From Sorex araneus (taxonomy: Eukaryota > Chordata > Mammalia > Eulipotyphla > Soricidae): a DNA stretch of 64,000 bases. Shown here in pieces: positions 28,571 through 39,588 of this stretch; within the stretch, counting starts at the first letter, position 1; each line of letters opens with the position of its first letter. Made by a program: the position numbers and the translations under genes. The stretch is from NCBI RefSeq assembly GCF_027595985.1, contig NC_073305.1:87042626-87106625 (forward strand), written 5' to 3'. The notes beneath the pieces were generated by a model, which had not been told where the DNA came from, did no database searches, and worked only from the letters and a program-made list of their open reading frames with translations.

Positions 28571-29051
28571 ACAAGAAATATATACCAAATTATATTGATA
28601 CGAGTTAAGTATATATAAATTATACTCATTCAAGTTTATTATTCCTAAAAGTCTAAACAAACATAAAAGTTTCATGACTTCAATTAATCAGATGGGGAAG
28701 GTAGGGAGAGGAGAGTCACTACACTTTAAAGTAAACTAAATATTAATTTTAATTGACTCCTTGCCACTGGCCTGAGAAGCTACTGCTTCTCCCCATAGTA
28801 TTCTCTATCAATTTAGCAGACAGAAACCGGGATCTGGGAAGATTGACTCTCAAGGTGCCCTCTACTTGAATATATGACAATATAGGAGCAGAATTTGAAA
28901 GATGCTTGTGAAGCACCTTGAAATACAAACTGGTTGATTACTTTTTTGCCCTTTCTAAAAAAAAATTCTGAGTGCTTCTTCCATTTTCTACCTCTTCCAG
29001 TTCATGTCCAGCACCCTTTTTACATTCTTCTGACATTTACGGGCAATTTTA

Positions 29052-29569
29052 TTTTTTTTTTAATTGAATCACTGTGAGATACAGTTACAAAGCTTTCATG
29101 ATTGAGTTTTAGTCATAAAATGATTGAACACTCATCTCTCCACCAGTGCACATTTTCCACCACCAGTGTTCCCAGTATCCCTCATGCCACCCCCATCCAA
29201 CCCCACGCCCTGCCTCTATGGCAGACAATTTCCTTCTTACTCTCTCTCTACTTTGGGGCATTATGGTTTGCAAAACAGTTACTGAGAGTTCATAACATTT
29301 GGTCCTTTACCTACTTTCAGCACACATTTCCCATCCCAAGCCATCCCTCCAATCACTGACTTAGTGATCCCTTCTCTATCCCAGCTGCGTTCTCTCTCAG
29401 CTCATAAGACAGGCTTCCTTCCTTCCAATCTTCATGGCCCTTGTCTCTACTGTCCTTGGGTGTCAGTCTTATATTATGTTATTTTATATTCCACAAATGA
29501 GTGCATTCATCCTGTGTCCTTCCCTCTCTTTCTGACTCATTTCACTTGATGTGATACTCTCCACGTTAT
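29052..29569 (-). mobile_element. 5'-truncated L1 3' end
   Basis: Reverse-oriented L1 tail with poly-T at the left, bounded by GGGCAATTTTA at 29041-29051 and 29570-29580. It shares CACTGTGAGATACAGTTACA with the 43.7-kb copy. Confidence 0.8.
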
Positions 29570-29592
29570 GGGCAATTTTAGATAAAAAGAAA

Positions 29593-29858
29593 TACTGTAG
29601 CAATGTAGCACTGTCATTCCGTTGCTCATCGATTTGTTAGAGCGGGCACCAGTAACATATCCATTGTGAGACTCATTGTTACTGTTTTTTGCATATCGAG
29701 TACACCCCGGGTAGCTTGCCAGGCTCTTCCATGTGGGCGGGATACTCTCGGTGACTTGTCAGGCTCTCTGAGAGGGAACGGAGGAATCAAACCCAGTTGG
29801 CCACGTGCAAGCCAAACACCCTACCCGCTGTACAAACCTTTATACCTTTCTTCCAGCC
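29593..29858 (-). mobile_element. Type-2 SINE
   Basis: GGGTAGCTTGCCAGGCTCTT, GCTCATCGATTTGTTAGAGC and a CTGTAGCAATGTAGCACTG tail. Lies 12 bp from the L1 TSD at 29580. Confidence 0.85.
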
Positions 29859-31027
29859 CTCTTTGATACTCTAGTGGTAAATAGTATAGAAAAACTATTA
29901 TTCTCTCTATTTTAAGTACTACAAGAATCAAATAAAAAATTATTTGAGACAATGAGAGGTTTTTTGTTTACTTCTTCTCCCCAGCCTTTTACAGAATTCT
30001 TCAGTGAATCGCCATAAAATATTTTAATTCTGAAACCAACCTCAGATGGATATTTTTCTTGATCTGTGTTCATACAGTTAGTCAATTCACTCTCTATGTT
30101 AATATAGGAAAGAAACATATGGGGGGAAAAAGGTGTTACCTTTTAAAACCTTTCAGACATAAGGAAGGTGGACTTTACAATTCACTCTTTATTCACTGTA
30201 ATGCTTCAGGGCCACTTTTATTAATGAGAAATAGAAAACTTGCCAACAATGTCTATAAGAAGAAAGTTAATCTCAGGATATTAATAGAATGTCAGAACTG
30301 GAAGTCACCTTAGAAGTCATTTAGTATCAAACCCCGTTTTATAATCTAGACAACTGAAGTTCAGAAAAATTTGATTAGATTGCAAATAAAAAGATATTTC
30401 TAAGGCTAAAAGATATTCAGGGTACAAGACACCGAGATAAAGGTACATTTGGGCAAATCAAATCTTTAGAATTGAAAATGCAACATTTGAAAGAATAGAT
30501 TAATATAAAAATAATACAGATATTTGAGAAGATAATAAGCTAACAGACCAGACAGATGCAGGCAATTGGCCATATTCACCCACAGAGTGGAGAAAATAAA
30601 AACCAAATCATTAGAAAAAAAACAAATCATTAGACCCAAATCGTCTAAATATTCTTCCAATAGTTGGACTATTTCTGACAGGGATTTAGCTTTATTTCTA
30701 TAGTAATCTGACAATGATTACAGTTATTTTGTCCTCTTGGGGACAAAGACAGTAGAAGACGGGGGAGCAAGTCAGCTGAATAGTGCAAGGAAGTTCTCTT
30801 TCCTTAGGACACAAGTCAGCAACCCTTTTAACCCTGTGCTCCATCTCCATCAGTGATACTAGGGATGCAATTGTATGACCCTCCAAGAAGAAAGAAAAGG
30901 AAGATAGTAGGCAATAGAGAAAAGGGAGAGGAAAAGGTTATGAAAAAAATTGAGTCCTTTGACTGTGAACTAAGCCTCAGCCCCATGCTGCCCCAGGAAG
31001 GGAAATGATGAAATTTCCAACATAAAT
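29859..31027. other. Unannotated AT-rich stretch
   Basis: No SINE, L1 or gene recognised across about 1.2 kb. Confidence 0.4.
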
Positions 31028-31437
31028 CTCCCTGGACTTAATTACTAAAATACAGAAATCCTAAACTGACTTCATATCTCTTCATTATCATCAATGGAAA
31101 ACTAATTATCAAATGTTTCCTTGTCAGTATGGCCGTATTTTTGGGGGTAAACTCCAACAACAATAGTGAGTTGTGTGTTGAAACTCCAACAACAATAGTG
31201 AATTTTGTGTTGAAATATGGAATGTAATCAAGGTAAAGAGAAAATGAAGTGAAATTTATCAGTTATGCAGGTGGGGGTGCGGGGTTGGGGGGTGGAAAGT
31301 ATACTGGGGTTTTTTGGTGGTGGAATATGGGCACTGGTGAAAGGACGGGTGTTTGAGCATTGTATAATTGAAACATAAGCCTGAGGACTTTGTAACTTTC
31401 CACATGGTGATTCAATAAAATAAATTAAAAAAAAATT
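31028..31437 (+). mobile_element. Composite L1-tailed retroelement, 5'-truncated third copy
   Basis: It aligns to the 3' half of the 12.1-kb element from CTTAATTACTAAAAT through the ATACTGGGGTTTT segment to the GGTGATTCAATAAAATAAA tail. A ~45-bp CTCCAACAACAATAGTGA segment is duplicated at 31150-31206. Confidence 0.55.
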
Positions 31438-33243
31438 TTGAGTCCTTTGAGAAAATGGATTTTTCTCGCCTAGCAGCCAGCCCCTCCCAATACATATTGG
31501 ATGTTTCTTCTTTCTTAGCATGAAGGAATGACCTTAGTTCATCATTTGACAATTTTTACTGATATCCTTTTAGTGTACTATATTCTTATCTATTGCCACG
31601 CAGATCATATTTAACTCCACTTCTTATCCTGAGTGTTCTGAATTGCCTGACATAGCTCTTAATGAAAGTGGAATTAAATTTGAATGCAATTTCAGATCTT
31701 AAATCCTTTTCTGACCTCTTGTTTAAGCTTCTTTGCTTTACTGATTTCTTGGTTTCTCTTTCAACTTTTTAAAATTGGAAACTTTAAGCCTATCTCCAGT
31801 GTGAAGCTGAGACATTTAAATCAGCTTCTAAAGGTCCACAAAACGCTTTGTTAGAAAGACAGGGAGACAGATGGGGGCAGGATCTGGAAATGAGAACTCT
31901 CTGGGTTTCACAGGATCCCGGGCCTGGCTTATTTTTCCTTTGTGGGAGCTGAGTCAAGGAGCCTTAGCCTTGAGGACAGAGGAAAGAAAGGTTATTCCCA
32001 AATCCTAGCACTCTCCTATTTTAATAGGCTGAGGTGTGGAACCTCCAGGCACTCCCTGACTGCAGGCTTTGGCCATCCTAATTAGCCCTGGTGTTCATGA
32101 TAACAACCCTCTCTTTTTAAGAGAAATAAGCTGGTGCTTACAGTTGTGGGTGGTACTGTCTTAACAGAAACAGCAGTCTGGCCTAGCAAGATATTTCTGT
32201 CAGCTGTGCTGTGTGAACTGTTCTGTTGTGTTTTGTTGACACTGAGGGGATTTTCCAACATAGATGTTTGTGCAGAGGGTACCTTGGAGGATGACTGGCT
32301 CCACCTTGGGCCTAATTCTGCATGGACTAGCCACGGTGGAAGAACCGCTGGCCACTCAGTAGCTGTGCTGAAGTGGAGACTGCCAAGCAAGAGGCAGAAT
32401 GCTGCTCAGCTACATTCACAATGCCTTGAGGCAAGCACATGGACAGTACTGCCTTGTCTTATAATGAGGAAGTTTGCTGTTTCCTCCAAGAGAGGACAAA
32501 ATAAGAGCATATTTTTCTCTCTCTTGTCCATGGATGTAGATGTGGCTTAAAGACATCCTCACCCCCCTGTGAGTCTCTCTGGGCCTTGTAAAGGGCTAGG
32601 GTTTCTAAGTGGGTCAGCCTGAGTCCATGGAAGCAGGAGAACAACTCTCTGCTTCTGCTCCTTCCTGCAGAGACTACCACTTGAGCAAAGCATGGAGATC
32701 CCAGAAGTCTCTGATACTGGCAAGCTCCACAGCATCATCTTTTGTGCCAGGCACATTCCTTATTGTCTCCAACAGCTAAAGGAACATGAAAAGCTTCCAC
32801 ACAAATTCTGTGACAGGGACTTCTCAAGTTCTTTCCCCAATAACATTCTTTCCTGAAGCACTTGTGAAATATAGATGGAAACAGAGTCCAGGGACCCTTC
32901 ATGCTATACTGGCTACTGTGGAGTCCACTCTTACCCTCTCATCACCCCCCGGTGGTTGTAAAGAGAAAAGAGAAATCCCAGCCTTCTTGGCCCAAAGCCT
33001 CCAGACTGCTCCAATAGCAGTTCCAATAACCATAACTAGGACTTACTGGAGAGGCCATGTCAGGAATATCCCAACACAGATGACTTCACTTGCAAACTAT
33101 GCCAGAGATTGATTCTACCAAACATTAACCTCGCTCCTGCCTTCTATCTCTAGTCAGCTGTGGCCTGGGTTACAGCTTCCCACTTTCACTTCTGGATAGT
33201 CCCATTTAGTTACTTCTATTTTCCCTTTAAAAACTTAGGTTTG
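31438..33243. other. Repeat-poor island with a 138-residue plus-strand ORF
   Basis: About 1.8 kb free of SINEs and of recognised L1. An open frame at 32134-32550 and another at 32786-33112 show no family I recognise. An old LTR element or single-copy DNA are both possible. Confidence 0.4.
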
Positions 33244-33445
33244 GGGGGCTGGAGCGATAGCACAGCCGGTAGGGCGTTTGCCTTGTACGCAGTCGACCCG
33301 GGTTCGATTCCCAGCATCCCTGAGCACCGCCAGGAGTGATTCCTGAGTGCATGAGCCAGGAGTAATCCCTGTGCATCACTAGGTGTGACCCAAAAAGCAT
33401 TAAAAAAAACCCAAAAAAACCCCAAAAAACAAAAAGAAACAAACT
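33244..33445 (+). mobile_element. Type-1 SINE (first of a six-element run)
   Basis: Intact A box (TAGCACAGCCGG) and B box (GGTTCGATTCC), body missing about 15 bp after CAGCATCC, AC-rich A tail. Confidence 0.9.
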
Positions 33446-33451
33446 TAGGTC

Positions 33452-33630
33452 TGAGACTGGAGTGATACTATGGCAAGTAGGGTGTTTGCCTTGCACACAG
33501 ACATCCCAGGTTCGATCCCTGACCTCCCATATGGTCAGCTACGCTCACCAGGAGTGATCCCTGAGTGCAGAGTCAGGATAACCCCTGAGTACCACCAGGT
33601 GTGGCCCCCAAACAAATAAAAAATAAAATA
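33452..33630 (+). mobile_element. Type-1 SINE
   Basis: GACTGGAGTGATACTATGGC head, CAGGTTCGATCCCTGACCTC, GAGTACCACCAGGTGTGGCC end. Confidence 0.85.
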
Positions 33631-33715
33631 TATTTGAAAGTCGACTTTATGTACAAGCACTATGTTTTATTACCAATAAATACTACAGGGTATTTATTAG
33701 TAATAAAAATGGACA

Positions 33716-33885
33716 TTGTGCTAGAGATAGTAAAGTGGTTAAGTCACTTTCTTGCATGCGACCAACCCTTGTATATCCCTGGAACCACATCTGATATCCC
33801 CAGGGACCACCAGAAATGATCCCTGCATGCAGAGCTAGGAGTGAGCCCAGAGCACTGGCGGATGTGGTCCAATTCCCCACTCCCA
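33716..33885 (+). mobile_element. Type-1 SINE (diverged)
   Basis: GCTAGAGATAGTAAAGTGGT, GAAATGATCCCTGCATGCAG and GCGGATGTGGTCC. Confidence 0.65.
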
Positions 33886-33898
33886 ACTAGAATCTTGT

Positions 33899-34070
33899 TT
33901 GGGGCCAGAAAGAGAGAAGAAGGGATAAGGCGCTTGCCTTTCATTCAACTGATCCCTGGTACCACATATTTTCTCCTTAGCATCTGCAGGAGTGATCCGT
34001 AAGCCCGGAGTCAATAGTGAGTCCTGGACATTGCCAGGTGTGGTCCAATCCAGTGCCCTTCTCCAAAAAA
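33899..34070 (+). mobile_element. Type-1 SINE (diverged)
   Basis: GGGGCCAGAAAGAGAGAAGA head and GACATTGCCAGGTGTGGTCC end. Confidence 0.6.
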
Positions 34071-34119
34071 TTATATTTAGAAAGCAGTATAATAGTTGTA
34101 AAAATTAAAGCTGCTATGG

Positions 34120-34280
34120 GAAAGAGGTGGAAAGATAGCAAAGGGATCCGGTCACTTGCCTTTCACATGGTCTACCCTGGCTGGATCCCCCAAACTACAT
34201 ATGTTTCCCTGAGCACTGCCAAGGCCCCTGAATATAGAGCCAGCAGTAAGCCCTGAGCACCCAAACTCATACACACAAAA
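34120..34280 (+). mobile_element. Type-1 SINE (diverged)
   Basis: GAGGTGGAAAGATAGCAAAG, CACTTGCCTTTCACATGG, GCAGTAAGCCCTGAGCACCC. Confidence 0.6.
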
Positions 34281-34289
34281 AGTAATTAC

Positions 34290-34410
34290 TAGGTGAGAGA
34301 AATCACTCAATCGGTAGAGCACATGCCTGGCATGTATGAGGCCCTGAGTTTGATCCTTGATACTTCCTGGCCCCTAAGCATCACCAGGTGTGTTCCTGGC
34401 GGCATCCCAG
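34290..34410 (+). mobile_element. tRNA-Ala-like SINE of a different type
   Basis: CACTCAATCGGTAGAGCACA, TGCCTGGCATGTATGAGGCC and GAGTTTGATCCTTGATAC are closer to a tRNA-Ala or ID-like head than to the type-1 head. Confidence 0.5.
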
Positions 34411-34561
34411 GCATGAGCATCAAGCCATCAGACCGTCACAGCTGATCATCACGTATACAAGTCCCCCACCCTCTTTCTAACTGCACTGGAGGTGACCCCT
34501 ATAGGAAATAATAGAACTACTAATTAATCCTGCAGTTTCTGGGTAAATATTTATCCTGCAG

Positions 34562-34564
<3 letters not shown>

Positions 34565-34610
<46 letters not shown>
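34565..34610. repeat. (TA)n microsatellite
   Basis: Perfect alternating TA run of about 46 bp, directly next to the tail of the split type-2 SINE. Confidence 0.95.
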
Positions 34611-34613
<3 letters not shown>

Positions 34614-35305
34614 CTGTATCACTGTATCCCGTTGTTCATTGATTTACTTGAGCGGGCGCCAGTAACGTCTCATTCATCCCAGCCCTGAGATTTTTTTTTG
34701 GTTCTTTTTTTTTTTAGTTTATTTTTAATTAGAGTGTCATCGTGAGGGTACAGTTACAGATCCATACATCTTTGTGCTCATGTTTCCCCCATACAAAGTT
34801 AGATAACCCATCCCTCCACCACCAGTAAACCCAACATCCCTCCTCCCCTCCCCAGTCCCGTCTCCCCCCATCCCACCCTGCCACTATGGCAGGGTATTCC
34901 CTTTTGTTCTCTCTCTCTGATTAGGTGTTGTGGTTTGCAATAAAGGTGTTGAGTGGCCATTGTGTTCAGTCTCTAGTCTGTATTCGGCCCACATCACCCT
35001 TCCCCCACATGACCTCCAACCACATTTTACTTGGTGGTCCCTTCCCTGAGTTACCCAGAATGAGAGACCAGCCTCCAAGCCATGGAGACAACCTCCTGGT
35101 ACTTATTTCTACTATTCTTTCCAGCCCTGAGATTTTAGCCACCTTTCCTTACTCGTCTTTCCTAACGATTGGAGGCTCTTTCAGGGTCAGGGAAATAAGA
35201 CCTGTTATTGTTATGGTTTTTGGCATATTGAATACGCCATGGGGAGCTTGCCAGGCTCTGCTATGCGGGAGGGATACTCTTGGTAGCTTGCTGAGTTCTC
35301 CAAGA
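34611..35305 (-). mobile_element. Extended type-2 SINE split by an L1 insertion
   Basis: The outer parts 34611-34694 (TTGATTTACTTGAGCGGGCG) and 35121-35305 (TTTTTGGCATATTGAATACG, GGGGAGCTTGCCAGGCTCTG) belong to one element. Between them, besides the L1, is about 85 bp absent from the other type-2 copies. Confidence 0.7.
34695..35120 (-). mobile_element. 5'-truncated L1 inserted in a long-type SINE
   Basis: L1 3' UTR in reverse orientation (poly-T at its left end), flanked by CCAGCCCTGAGATTTT at 34679-34694 and 35121-35136. The TSD and flanks belong to an extended type-2 SINE that continues on both sides. Confidence 0.85.
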
Positions 35306-35479
35306 GGCATAAATATATATATATACACATATGTATATATATATTTCCCTCTATGATTTTATGGAAAATGGGTAGGGAGTGTGTTGTGTTGTGTTGTCAG
35401 TCCAGGAATATGTTCACTTATGCATGAGACTCGGCCCGAGTGTGTGGAAAACAGTCTGGAGCGTGGCAGCATCTGGGCA

Positions 35480-35990
35480 GTGGAGGTCAGTAAATATATA
35501 GAAGAATTTAAAGTAAAATTTCAAAAAGACACAGGCACACCCATATTTATGGCAGTATTATTCACAATAGCCAAGAAGCAGAGACAACATAGTTGCTCAT
35601 CATCAGATAAGTGACATGTAAAACATCACATGCATACACAATGAATTTATTCAGCCTTAAAATGCCAGGAAAATTTGCATATACTGCAACATGGATGAAC
35701 TTTGAAGAAATTGTGCTAAGTGAAATAAACCAGTCATAAAAGGACAAACACTGTATGATTCCTTTTGTATGAGGCACATAAAGCAGTCAAATTTATTGAT
35801 ACAGAAAACAGAGTATAAAAAGAGGCATTATTGTTTACTGAGACTAGAGCATAACTTCTATGACAGTGCTAGAAATCTGTTTCATAACAATACAAATGTA
35901 ATTAACACTACTTAACTGCACCCTTAGAAATGTGCAAATTAAAAGTGATTAAGATGGATATGATTATATCAATGGCGCAGAGAAAGTTCT
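35480..35990 (+). mobile_element. Ancient L1 (L1M-type) 3' region
   Basis: Diverged copy with TATTCACAATAGCCAAGAAG, ATTTATTCAGCC, CAACATGGATGAACTTTGAA and AAAGGACAAACACTGTATGA, the conserved order of pan-eutherian L1 3' ends. Confidence 0.7.
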
Positions 35991-36076
35991 AACAAGATTC
36001 ATCATCCATTTATGATAAACAATCAACAAAAGGATTATACTTCAATCATACTTCAATTTAATAAAAGTTATATATA

Positions 36077-36250
36077 GGGGCTGAAGCGATAGCACAGCAA
36101 GTAGGGCGTTTGCCTTGACGTGGCTGACCCAGGTTCCATTCCCAGCATCCCATATGGTCCCCTGAGCACCACCAGGGATAATTCCTGAGTGCAGAGCCAG
36201 GAGAGACCCCTGTGCATTGCAGGGTATGGCCCCCCCAAAAAAGGAAAATA
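36077..36250 (+). mobile_element. Type-1 SINE
   Basis: GGGGCTGAAGCGATAGCACA head, full body, GGGTATGGCCCCCCCAAAAA end. Inserted in the decayed L1 ORF2. Confidence 0.9.
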
Positions 36251-36351
36251 AAGGTCATATATAAAATAGCTAACATCATTATAAATAGTAAAAAATTAAA
36301 GCCCAAAAACAAAACAAAAAAATCTAGTTTTTTCTCCTCAATTCAGGAAGA

Positions 36352-36505
36352 AGGGATCCAGAGAGATAACACAGTGGTAAAGAACTTCCCTTGTATGTCA
36401 TTGGCCTGGGATCAATGCCTGGCACCCCATATGGTCCCCTGAGTACCACCAGATAGGAGTGATCCCTGAACACCACCAGGTTTGACCTGCAATACAAACA
36501 ATTTT
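36352..36505 (+). mobile_element. Type-1 SINE (diverged)
   Basis: CAGAGAGATAACACAGTGGT, GGCACCCCATATGGTCCCCT, ACACCACCAGGTTTGACC. Confidence 0.75.
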
Positions 36506-36641
36506 TAAAAAATTCTTAGTAAAATTAAATTAGGCAGAAGACAAGGATGCCCACTCTCACCACTGCGCAGAGTATTCAACTAGCCACAACAATTAGGAGG
36601 GGAAAAGACAAAAAGAAAAGATAGCCAACCTGGAAAAGAAT

Positions 36642-36772
36642 AGTTTGGGATGCAGCACATGCTTTGCATGCAGGAGGTCAGGTTCAATTACCAGTAGTGC
36701 ATATCCTTCCCAGGCACAGAGCTGGGTGTAGCCCTTGACCACTTCTGGGTATAGTTAATAAAACAAAAAGCA
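36642..36772 (+). mobile_element. Type-1 SINE (diverged, shortened)
   Basis: GCACATGCTTTGCATGCAGG, AGGTTCAATTACCAGTAG and a short body. Confidence 0.55.
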
Positions 36773-36955
36773 ACTAAACAAAATGCCCAAATTAGAAAAG
36801 AAAGAAGTAAAACTAATACTAGTTATAGACTACATAAGAATATATATATATAAAACCACTACATCATGTAAATATCTACACTATAATAAATCAATGTTAC
36901 CTCAATAAAAATGACACAGTGGGAAATTTAACAGTATTTTACAACTACCATGAGA

Positions 36956-37208
36956 ATGGACTGGAGCATTAGCACAGCGGTAGGGTGTTCGCCTTGCACA
37001 CGGCCAACCTGTGTTCAATTCCTCCACACCTCTTGGAGAGCCCGGCAAGCTACCGAGAGTATTTCCCCCGCACAGCAGAGCCTGGCAAGCTACCCGTGGT
37101 GTACTCGATATGCCAAAAACAGTAACAATAAATCTCACAATGAGAGACATTACTGGTGCCTGCTCAAGCAAATCAATGAGCAACGGGATGACAGTGACAG
37201 TGATCACG
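36956..37208 (+). mobile_element. Type-2 SINE
   Basis: Complete copy: head GGAGCATTAGCACAGCGGTA, paired segments CCCGGCAAGCTACCGAGAG and CCTGGCAAGCTACCCGTGG, then CGATATGCCAAAAACAGTAA and a GACAGT-repeat tail. Confidence 0.9.
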
Positions 37209-37669
37209 AGAATATATGTTGCCTTTACCCTCATGGACTCTATTATTTAAAGAGGAAGACAGTCATGAAATAAACCTTAGAATGAGAGATTAGTCAGGAC
37301 TACAAAGAAAACAAAGAATAATCAGGCAGGTGAGGCTAGAAATCAGACCAGCCTAAGGTGGTCTTCAGGAAGTCCACTTTAACTTAGCACGACTTAGATA
37401 TTTATTGACTTCTCCTGAGATATATACCAACTTCCCAGTTCTTTGTGCAAATGTAGACTGGTCCCAGAAATAAGTTTCTATTAACCCAATTTCAAGCCCA
37501 TGCTCTGGTTGTGCAGCATTCACGGAGGCAATGGTGATGTCACCAAGTCTCCTTACAACAATAGATCCATCCGCTCTGCTCCTTCTTCCCCGACCTCCCA
37601 ACACACAAAGTGAGCTGAGGATAACAACCGTTGGAGTCTATGCTGAAACATTTTTATGTGTATCACCCT

Positions 37670-37797
37670 TTTTTGTTTGGTTCGGCTTAGACCAATTTCA
37701 GTGATGTTCAGGGTTACTCCTGGCTCTGTGATCAGGGATCACTCCTGGTGATACATGGAGGACCATGTGCAATGCCAGGGATTGAACGTGCAGCCCA
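37670..37797 (-). mobile_element. Type-1 SINE, 5'-truncated
   Basis: CAGGGTTACTCCTGGCTCTG and GGGATCACTCCTGGTGATAC; the head is largely missing. Confidence 0.65.
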
Positions 37798-37894
37798 AGT
37801 TTCATGTTGGCTGTACTTATTTCTTTGGTGGTCTGTTTTTCATCTAATGGTAAGCATTTTGTTATTGTTCTTTAAAACCTTTTTTAATTTTTCT

Positions 37895-38057
37895 TTCTTG
37901 AATTACGTTATAGCCAGCAGTGCTCAGGAGCTATTCTTGGCTCAGTGTTCAGGATTAATCCTTGCTCAGAGGATGATATGCTATGCTGAGAATTCCAACC
38001 AGGGCTGGCTACCTGTAAAGAAAATACCTTAACCTCAGTACCATCTCTCAAATCCTG
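37895..38057 (-). mobile_element. Type-1 SINE (diverged)
   Basis: CCAGCAGTGCTCAGGAGCTA and TTCTTGGCTCAGTGTTCAGG; the head is decayed. Confidence 0.6.
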
Positions 38058-38394
38058 ACTATAATATCATTGAGCCTTTATTAGCACGGATATTGCCTTT
38101 TTATAGGACCTGGGGTCTCAAAGCATCCTTGATGACATTTAAAGTCATATAAGTCATACTATGAAGAGAACTAGAGCTCAAAATATACCTCAAAACATAC
38201 ATCATTGGGGGGAGGGGGTATACATCCTAATGGGTATTTACAAATTTCATAAAATAATGTGTCCCTCTTCATTTATCTTTGTTAACACATTCAACCAAGC
38301 AAGTGTGACGATCTGATTGGCTTTATTGAATGATCAATGACTCAGAGAGCATCTCATCTAATAGAAAGCAAAGTGCTCACAAAACTGCATGGTG

Positions 38395-39150
38395 TGGAAG
38401 ACTTATTTTAGAGAAACTGGCCTGAGAGACACACAAACGAATCTTGGACCCAAGCAACTTGTTGCAGAGATGGCTCTGGACTTTACAATAGGCCATTTTC
38501 GCCGGACCAGTCCAGTTGGGGGCACGTGCCGTCCCTCCGCCTGCCCTCTAGGAATCCCAGCAGCCACCATTTTCTAAAACTCAGCGAAATGCTCCAAGTA
38601 TGGGTGGCAGTGGCAGTGGTGGGAAATGCCAGGCTTCACGGGACCGGGGAAGTCGGTCCTTCTCCTTTCCCCTCCCCGGCCCCGATGGGACTCTGAGATG
38701 ACACCCACACACGGCCACCGTCTACTTAAGCTCCCACATGGCCATGATCCAGAGACATACAAACGAATCTTGGATCCGAGCAACTTGCATCAGTGATCTC
38801 TCCAGACCCTAATTATTAAAATTTTAGAATTCCTAGAGCAACATTATATAGCATACATAACAAGCAATACAAAACACATTGTCTAGCATTGCATTTTTGG
38901 TAGGTATGAGTAGTGGTGGGACTAGGCTTAAATATCGAAGATAACCAAAGTAAAGAAAGAGAGTATTGTGCAAATTGTCTGCCACACAGGCAGGGGTAGG
39001 TGTGGAGTGGGGGGATGGATACTAGGGACTTTGATGGTAGAAAACATGCATTGGTGAAGGGATGGGTGTTTGATGATTATATGATCGGAACTCAAACATG
39101 AAAGCTCTGTTACTGTACTTCACGGTGAATCAATAGAAAGGGGTGATAAG
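38395..39150 (+). mobile_element. Composite L1-tailed retroelement, second copy
   Basis: It matches the intron 8 element over most of its length, including CCAGACCCTAATTATTAAAA and the L1-like 3' tail. The motif GAGACA(C/T)ACAAACGAATCTTGG occurs twice, near 38426 and 38752, so the 5' region is a tandem of about 330-bp units in this copy. It is older, without a clear poly-A or TSD. Confidence 0.6.
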
Positions 39151-39414
39151 AAAAAGAAATTGACATGAAGAGAAAGAGAGAGGGTCATTGTAGACCAGCC
39201 ATTTTCCTTTCATGGAAGGATGATGTCTACAGAAGATTACCTCTCTTGAGTTGACCAGGAAATTCCAGATTGCCTGCTTAAAGATTGCATTTCTGGGAGA
39301 GGCTGGAGAGGCAATTAGCTTAGGTATTAAGTCTCAGTCTAGTGACATGGACCTTAGCACAGTGATCCCATCTGAGGTGCACTGTGTTCTCATTATTTGT
39401 CTTTTATTTTATTT

Positions 39415-39588
39415 ATTTATGTTTGGTTTGGAGGGCATACCTGGCTGTGTTCAGGGCTTTCTCCTGACTCTGTGCTCAGGGATCATTCCTGGTGGGATTC
39501 AGGGGACCATATGGGATGCCAGAGATTAAACCTGGGTCAGCTACAAGCAAGGCAAGAGCCCTACCCACTGCACTATCACTCCATCCCT
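39415..39588 (-). mobile_element. Type-1 SINE
   Basis: CTCTGTGCTCAGGGATCATT, GGGGACCATATGGGATGCCA, CACTATCACTCCATCCC. TTTA-rich tail at 39405-39420. Confidence 0.8.

Larger units (their letters stand above)
36000..36860 (+). mobile_element. Decayed L1 ORF2 reverse-transcriptase fragment, interrupted by SINEs
   Basis: AGACAAGGATGCCCACTCTC near 36539 encodes RQGCPL, part of the L1 RT motif RQGCPLSP. Flanking AIANIIINSKKLK-like and KLEKKEVKLIL-like codons agree. Three SINEs interrupt it. It is non-functional. Confidence 0.6.

Noticed and set aside
33290-33320. tRNA gene (tRNA-Ala-like sequence with B box)
   Set aside because: The tRNA similarity is confined to SINE heads that lack a proper cloverleaf and continue into the SINE body.
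33244-34410. Regularly spaced repeats as a possible CRISPR array
   Set aside because: The repeats are ~170-bp SINEs of differing age with tRNA promoters, and the genome is eukaryotic.
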